Below are positions 23,562 through 27,962 of a DNA stretch of 27,962 bases, piece by piece. The notes beneath the pieces are model-generated. The model did no database searches. It saw only the letters and a list, made by a program, of their open reading frames with translations, and was not told where the DNA came from. Source of the DNA: JBFLXN01 sp040755715 [NCBI: Candidatus Edwardsbacteria bacterium] (GTDB lineage: Bacteria > Edwardsbacteria > AC1 > JBFLXN01); NCBI GenBank assembly GCA_040755715.1, contig JBFLXN010000010.1, positions 1 through 27,962 on the forward strand. Reading direction: 5' to 3'. The position numbers were made by a program, and so were the translations under genes. Within the stretch, counting starts at the first letter, position 1. Each line of letters begins with the position of its first letter.

Positions 23562-25185
23562 AAGTACTATTCTCATACTCCGCTGGTTAGTCGTCTTGTT
23601 GGTCATCTTCCTCACTGGCTATAGCCCTGCAGGAATTGACTTTGGTGACAAAAATTACCTTTTAGTTACCTTCTTTTTTCTCTCTAACCTTGGACTGACT
23701 TTTCTTCCTAAAAGATATTTTGACAAATCCTGGCTGACTTATACTATCTTTCTTTTAGATGTTGGCTTTGTTTCCACCGCCATTTACTTTTCGGGAGGAA
23801 TTGACAGTGACTTTTATTTAATCTATTTTCTCTGTATCTTCATCTCTACTATTGGCCAGAATCTAAAAGGAACAATCCCCGTAGCTTTTGTGGCTTCTCT
23901 TCTCTATGGCTGGCTGGTCTACCACAATCAAGGAACAATTAATTTTAGCTCTCCTTTTTTCTGGATTCGCATTCCCTTTTTCTTCCTTATTGCCCTTTTC
24001 AGTAGTTTTTGGGCTGAACAGGCTATCGCCGAAAGAAGGAAAAAGGAAGAAGCGGAAAGATTCGGTCAGGAATTACAAAGAGAAGTAGAATTGGCTACAG
24101 AGGAAATCAGAAGGACAAGTGAAAAATTAAAATCTCTCAAGGAATACAATGAAAATATCCTTGCCAGTATCACCAGTGGGGTCATCGTCGTTGATTTAGA
24201 GGATAAAGTTACTACTTTCAATCACGAGGCGTCAAAGATTCTTCGCTTGCCGTCTGTGGCAGTAATTGACAGAAAACTCAGTGAATTTGAGGAGCTAAAA
24301 CCAATAGATAATCTCTTGAGGCAGACGAGGGAGACAGGAAGGCCAATCTTTAAAGGCGAAATTTCTCTTAAGAACAAACACACTGAAAGAGGAATAGACT
24401 TGGGAATTTCAACTTCTATCTTGCGCACTCAGACGACGAGAACTAACGGAGCAATTGCTATCTTTAGAGACCTCTCAGAAATAAGAGAACTTGAAGAGCG
24501 AATGAGACGTTCAGAGCAATTGGTAATGCTGGGTTCAATGGCGGCGGCTGTAGCTCATGAAATCAGAAATCCCTTAAACTCCATCGCTGGATTTGCCCAA
24601 CTCTTACAGACAAAGATAGCGTCTACCAATCCTCACCGTCGGTATGCTGACATTATTGTCCAGGAATCTTTTCGGATTGATATTCTAATTACAGATATTT
24701 TGGATTTTGTCCGTCAAAGAAAATTGCAATTAGTTCCACTGAAAATTGAACAACTGATTGAAACAGTGATTTCCTCCCGAAAAGAAGTAGCGGAGAAAAA
24801 AGGTATTTCGTTGCGACAAAACTTCACCTCACCACTTCCTTCAATCCTAGGAGATTCCGTAAGATTAGAAAGGGTCTTTTTGAACTTAGTTAACAATGCC
24901 TTAGAAGCCACTCAAGAAAATGGAGGAGTTGTTGTCAGTGCTGGCTTAGTTCAGAAAGATGGTGAGGATGAAATAGAAATTTCGGTCCAGGATGATGGCT
25001 GTGGCATTCCTCAAAAAAATCTTAAGCAAATTTTCACTCCTTTTTTTACTACTAAGGAAAGAGGCACTGGACTTGGGCTCTCCATTGTTCAGAAGATTGT
25101 AGAAGACCACGGAGGCACTGTTTCGGTAGAAAGTGAAGAAGGAAAAGGAGCAACTTTCTTTGTTTATTTGCCAGTGAAAGAATAA
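23536..25185 (+). CDS. Membrane-bound PAS sensor histidine kinase
   Basis: 549 residues. Residues about 10-155 contain roughly six hydrophobic spans (ILILRWLVVLLVIFLTGYSP, then LVTFFFLSNLGLTF, FLLDVGFVSTAIYF, FYLIYFLCIFIST and others), an integral-membrane sensor of the 6TM type. A coiled linker leads to a PAS domain at about 205-315 (ILASITSGVIVVDLEDKVTTFN). HisKA follows, with His341 (VAHEIRNPLNSIAGFAQLL), then HATPase_c with NLVNNALEATQ, VQDDGCGIP, TTKERGTGLGLSIV and the G-rich end. The start at 23536 lies within the previous gene (26-base overlap). The kinase probably phosphorylates the receivers on either side (23100 and 25274). The signal is unknown. Confidence 0.9.
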   Translation: MKKIYLGRKSTILILRWLVVLLVIFLTGYSPAGIDFGDKNYLLVTFFFLSNLGLTFLPKRYFDKSWLTYTIFLLDVGFVSTAIYFSGGIDSDFYLIYFLCIFISTIGQNLKGTIPVAFVASLLYGWLVYHNQGTINFSSPFFWIRIPFFFLIALFSSFWAEQAIAERRKKEEAERFGQELQREVELATEEIRRTSEKLKSLKEYNENILASITSGVIVVDLEDKVTTFNHEASKILRLPSVAVIDRKLSEFEELKPIDNLLRQTRETGRPIFKGEISLKNKHTERGIDLGISTSILRTQTTRTNGAIAIFRDLSEIRELEERMRRSEQLVMLGSMAAAVAHEIRNPLNSIAGFAQLLQTKIASTNPHRRYADIIVQESFRIDILITDILDFVRQRKLQLVPLKIEQLIETVISSRKEVAEKKGISLRQNFTSPLPSILGDSVRLERVFLNLVNNALEATQENGGVVVSAGLVQKDGEDEIEISVQDDGCGIPQKNLKQIFTPFFTTKERGTGLGLSIVQKIVEDHGGTVSVESEEGKGATFFVYLPVKE

Positions 25186-25193
25186 GTTTACGC

Positions 25194-25256
25194 GGTTCGT
25201 TGGGTTTACTTGGTTTATTGGGTTTAACCCAATGGACCCAATAAACCCAACGAACC
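25194..25256. repeat. Long quasi-palindrome between kinase and receiver genes
   Basis: Two 31-base arms (25194-25224 and 25226-25256) around one central base match at 27 of 31 positions, with two of the four differences still able to form G-U pairs in RNA. Each arm is a degenerate tandem of TTGGGTTTA-like units. It ends 8 bases before the ribosome site of the next gene. It could attenuate read-through or be a dispersed repeat. Confidence 0.75.
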
Positions 25257-25273
25257 CCGATACAGGAGAAAAG

Positions 25274-25639
25274 ATGAAACACATTCTTGTGGCTGATGAC
25301 GAAGCGCATATTCGCCTTCTCTTTGAAGAGATTTTGACTGAAGAGGGCTATAAAGTAACCACTGTTGGCAGTGGTAGAGAAGCTTTAAGAAAACTTCTGA
25401 ATGAAGAGTTTGATTTAGCCATCTTTGATATCAAGATGCCGGATATGCATGGGCTGGAGGTGATTGAGAGAATTCGCGGACTAAAAAACCCTATTCCCAT
25501 TATCATCTGCACCGCCTACAAGCATCTTCAGGATGACTATGTTGTCGGCACAGCTGGAGTGACTGCCTACTTGACCAAACCGGTAAATATTGAAGAAGTA
25601 AAGAAGAAGGTGAAAGAAATCCTTCTGGAGGAAATATGA
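25274..25639 (+). CDS. Single-domain response regulator
   Basis: 121 residues. The start at 25274 follows CAGGAG; an in-frame ATG at 25232 lies inside the quasi-palindrome and would add low-complexity residues (PINPTNP). The full receiver fold is present: D8-D9, phospho-acceptor Asp52 (LAIFDIKMPDMHG), the ICTAY Thr and the LTKPVN Lys. No effector domain. The stop overlaps the start of the tyrosine kinase gene (ATGA), a strong sign of coupled expression, so it may relay the signal toward polysaccharide export. Confidence 0.92.
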   Translation: MKHILVADDEAHIRLLFEEILTEEGYKVTTVGSGREALRKLLNEEFDLAIFDIKMPDMHGLEVIERIRGLKNPIPIIICTAYKHLQDDYVVGTAGVTAYLTKPVNIEEVKKKVKEILLEEI

Positions 25640-27837
25640 AAGAACCCCTTGAAACAAAAAAGACCGAGACTAACATCTACGAGATGTTAGATACTTTATG
25701 GCGACGTAAAATTTTGGTGGCCATTTGTCTTGGCGGGGTGTTATTACCGATAGTGATTGCTAACTTTACTACACCGCCGGTTTATGAGAGCCAGACTACC
25801 ATCATCTTTGAACAGTGGCGAGAGCCTATTCCCACTTATGATATCTCCGAGGCATTTACCCGCAAGACCTATATTGTAAATCAAATAGAGGAAATAAAAT
25901 CAAGGGCGTTAGCTGAAGAAGTGGCTCAAAAACTTGATGAACCTACCGCTTCTCTCTTTCTCAATGTGCGGGTTAAAAACCTGTCACCGCCGAAGAGGCT
26001 TGAAATTCTAACAGGACAAATCAAGAAGAGCATTTCTGCTGAACCAATAAGGGATTCCGATGTCATTTTAATCAGGGCTCAAGGTCCTACACCCGAGGCG
26101 GCAGCCCGCGTGGCCAATCTGGCGGCTGAGACAATAAAGGAGCGCAATGCCTCAGTTAAAAGGGAGCAGGCTTCTTCCACCCGAAGATTCATTCAGGAGC
26201 AGTTGCCCGCCGTAGAGAGTAATCTAAACCGAACTGAGGAAGCATTGAAATCCTTCAAGTCTTTAAATCAGGTAATCTCTCTATCTGATGAAGCCAAGGG
26301 GATTCTTTCAAAAGTCACTGACACAGACCTGAAATACAGCTCAGCAATCACTGAGCGACAGAGCCTGGAACAACGGTTGGCGGCCATAAATGACCAGTTA
26401 CGATTCCAAAAGAACGGTGTTAATAACGGGCCCGAAGTCACCTCCGGTGTTCTGGCTGATTCACTCAGGAAAAGTCTGATAGACCTTCAGATGCGAGCAA
26501 CATTGCTTTCCATCAAGGGATACGGCACAGCTCATCCTCAAATGCAGGAGCTGAACTCTCAGATAGAAGCTACCAGAATCAAACTTTCTGATGAGCTAAA
26601 ACAAATCACACAAAATGAGTTCCTCTCGCCGATGCCCCAGATGGAGAGACTACTAACACAGATTCCTCAGCTTCAAATTGAATTAGCCACTGCTTCGGCT
26701 AAAGAGAGAGCTTTAAAGAGAATCTTAGACGAATACGAATTCCAGTTAAGTCGTCTGCCAGATAAAGAGCTACAACTGGCAAGACTACTGCGGGCTAAAG
26801 AGGTCACCGAGAACATCTATAAGATGCTCTCGGAGAAATATGAGGAAGCCCGGATTACTGAGGCCGGCAGGATTGGCAATGTCCGGGTAATAGACCCAGC
26901 CAGACAGCTGGGAAGCCCCATCAAACCACGGAAACAGCGCAATCTTACTTTGGGGCTGATAGTAGGATTAATACTGGGTGTAGGGTCAGCCATTTTCGTA
27001 GAGTCGCTGGACAGCTCGGTGAGATCGGCGGAGGAACTGGAAAGCAGATTCTCTCTGCCTGTCCTGGGACTAATTCCAACGATTCACCCCGAAGAATTGC
27101 ACCGTTATCGGAAGAAGACCGATGCCGATGAGGCAGTCCGAATAGCCGCCACCTTGGTGACCCATTATAGTCCCAAGTCACCAGTCTCTGAGGCTTACCG
27201 AACTTTGAGAACCAATATACAGTTTTCCCAAATTGACAGTCCTTTAAAGACAATAGTAATCTCCTCGCCCGGCCCAGGCGAGGGAAAATCAACTACCGTA
27301 GCCAACCTTGCTATTACCACTGCTTTGGCTGGGGTTAAGACTCTCTTGGTTGATGCGGACTTGCGTCGAGCAATAATACACTCCCTTTTTGAATTAAATA
27401 GAGAACCCGGACTGATAAACCTGTTGGCGGAAAAATTTCCACCAGAGAAGGTAATCACTCCTTCGGGAATCGAAAATCTGAATATCCTCCCCTGTGGGAC
27501 TATCCCACCCAACCCCTCAGAACTTTTGGGTTCCCAGCAGATGAAGGAATTGCTTAAGAGCGTCTCGGCGAAGTATGACCTTGTGCTCTTAGATTCGCCA
27601 CCGGTGATTACGGTAACTGATACTGCTGTTGTTGCCTCTGAGGTTGATGCTGTGATTTTGGTTGTGCTTTCCCATTCCACTGACCGGGGGGCACTCCAAC
27701 GGGCTAGGACTTTGCTCTCACATGTCAGAGCCAATCTCGTCGGGGCTGTCCTGAATCGGATTGAACATGTCGGACTTTCCGCAAAGTATGACTATTACTA
27801 TCGCTACTATTATTATGCGGAAGACCGACCGAAATAG
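25636..27837 (+). CDS. Polysaccharide co-polymerase / tyrosine autokinase (Wzz-Wzc type, BY-kinase)
   Basis: 733 residues. The N-terminal Wzz domain has a first membrane span at about 28-46. A long periplasmic coiled region (about 160-415) precedes the second span (about 434-455, LTLGLIVGLILGVGSAIFV). The cytoplasmic BY-kinase domain (about 510-715) has Walker A GPGEGKST (546-553), Walker A' LLVDADLR (Asp573, Asp575) and Walker B LLDSPP (Asp653). The tail carries a tyrosine cluster (YDYYYRYYYYAED), the autophosphorylation sites that control polymerisation and chain length of exopolysaccharide or capsule. The gene is coupled by ATGA overlap to a receiver gene. The rest of a polysaccharide locus probably lies downstream of the window. 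Confidence 0.93.
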   Translation: MKEPLETKKTETNIYEMLDTLWRRKILVAICLGGVLLPIVIANFTTPPVYESQTTIIFEQWREPIPTYDISEAFTRKTYIVNQIEEIKSRALAEEVAQKLDEPTASLFLNVRVKNLSPPKRLEILTGQIKKSISAEPIRDSDVILIRAQGPTPEAAARVANLAAETIKERNASVKREQASSTRRFIQEQLPAVESNLNRTEEALKSFKSLNQVISLSDEAKGILSKVTDTDLKYSSAITERQSLEQRLAAINDQLRFQKNGVNNGPEVTSGVLADSLRKSLIDLQMRATLLSIKGYGTAHPQMQELNSQIEATRIKLSDELKQITQNEFLSPMPQMERLLTQIPQLQIELATASAKERALKRILDEYEFQLSRLPDKELQLARLLRAKEVTENIYKMLSEKYEEARITEAGRIGNVRVIDPARQLGSPIKPRKQRNLTLGLIVGLILGVGSAIFVESLDSSVRSAEELESRFSLPVLGLIPTIHPEELHRYRKKTDADEAVRIAATLVTHYSPKSPVSEAYRTLRTNIQFSQIDSPLKTIVISSPGPGEGKSTTVANLAITTALAGVKTLLVDADLRRAIIHSLFELNREPGLINLLAEKFPPEKVITPSGIENLNILPCGTIPPNPSELLGSQQMKELLKSVSAKYDLVLLDSPPVITVTDTAVVASEVDAVILVVLSHSTDRGALQRARTLLSHVRANLVGAVLNRIEHVGLSAKYDYYYRYYYYAEDRPK

Positions 27838-27840
27838 ACT

Positions 27841-27895
27841 AGTGGTCTGTAACATAAATTAACGCTATTAAGTTGGCCCGAAGATACAGACCACT
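27841..27895. repeat. Inverted repeat AGTGGTCTGTA / TACAGACCACT
   Basis: An 11-bp perfect stem (27841-27851 with 27885-27895) around a 33-base loop. The left half resembles, in reverse complement, 22981-23000. It starts 4 bases after the kinase stop. Confidence 0.75.
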
Positions 27896-27904
27896 GCGGG
27901 GGGT

Positions 27905-27931
27905 CTTAGTCCCGATTCAATCGGGACTAAG
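27905..27931. repeat. Palindromic box CTTAGTCCCGAT / ATCGGGACTAAG
   Basis: A 12-bp perfect stem with a 3-base loop, the longest member of the CCCGAY/RTCGGG family here. A further TTGCC-AGT-GGCAA hairpin closes the window at 27950-27962. Confidence 0.75.
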
Positions 27932-27962
27932 GGGTTACAATTCCGAAAGTTGCCAGTGGCAA

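Noticed and set aside
25232-25273. Earlier ATG for the receiver gene
   Set aside because: It lies within the quasi-palindrome; the ATG at 25274 has a clear ribosome site and starts the receiver fold immediately.

Overview
The window reads as a chromosomal stretch from an uncultured Gram-negative bacterium, most likely of the FCB superphylum or a nearby candidate phylum (WOR-3, Zixibacteria, KSB1 or Cloacimonetes types). The evidence is large exoproteins ending in a type IX-like C-terminal sorting domain, a PorV/PorQ-family outer-membrane protein, a CarboxypepD_reg TonB-dependent receptor, a DUF4175 coiled-coil protein and an acetogen-style metV-metF pair. The phylum is inferred; there is no rRNA or marker gene here. 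Every gene lies on the plus strand.

Layout. 1-489 is a structured, gene-free leader. 490-13896 is a cell-surface block: a sorting-domain protein with an Asp-box and a type III fibronectin-like domain, a small retropepsin-like protein, a TonB-dependent receptor, a giant exoprotein, a PorV/PorQ protein, and a second giant exoprotein paralogous to the first. 14114-17464 is DUF4175. 17468-18027 is a patch dense in repeats around a small DUF559 nuclease gene. 18037-19604 is metV-metF. 19763-25639 is a two-component block: a soluble REC-GAF-kinase hybrid, a sigma-54 activator of the NtrC class, a lone receiver, a membrane PAS kinase and another lone receiver. It runs with a 4-base overlap into a Wzz/Wzc-type tyrosine autokinase (25636-27837), so the natural reading is a signalling cascade controlling exopolysaccharide export.

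The most unusual content is the repeats. The DUF559 nuclease gene lies between inverted copies of a G/C-rich repeat that almost touch its start codon and supply its stop codon, and a gene-less pair of the same repeats follows it. This looks like a one-gene mobile unit with a non-autonomous derivative, comparable in logic to RAYT/REP but using a Vsr-like nuclease. A second class of short perfect palindromes (arms such as TCCCGAY/RTCGGGA) occurs between genes, inside a copy of the first repeat, and in frame inside metF and a receiver gene; a different palindrome interrupts DUF4175. A third class comprises longer quasi-palindromes and short-period repeats in most intergenic gaps, one with 13-bp direct repeats at its ends that duplicate a start codon. 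One 7-bp microsatellite sits immediately before the sorting domain of an exoprotein and could act as a phase-variable switch.
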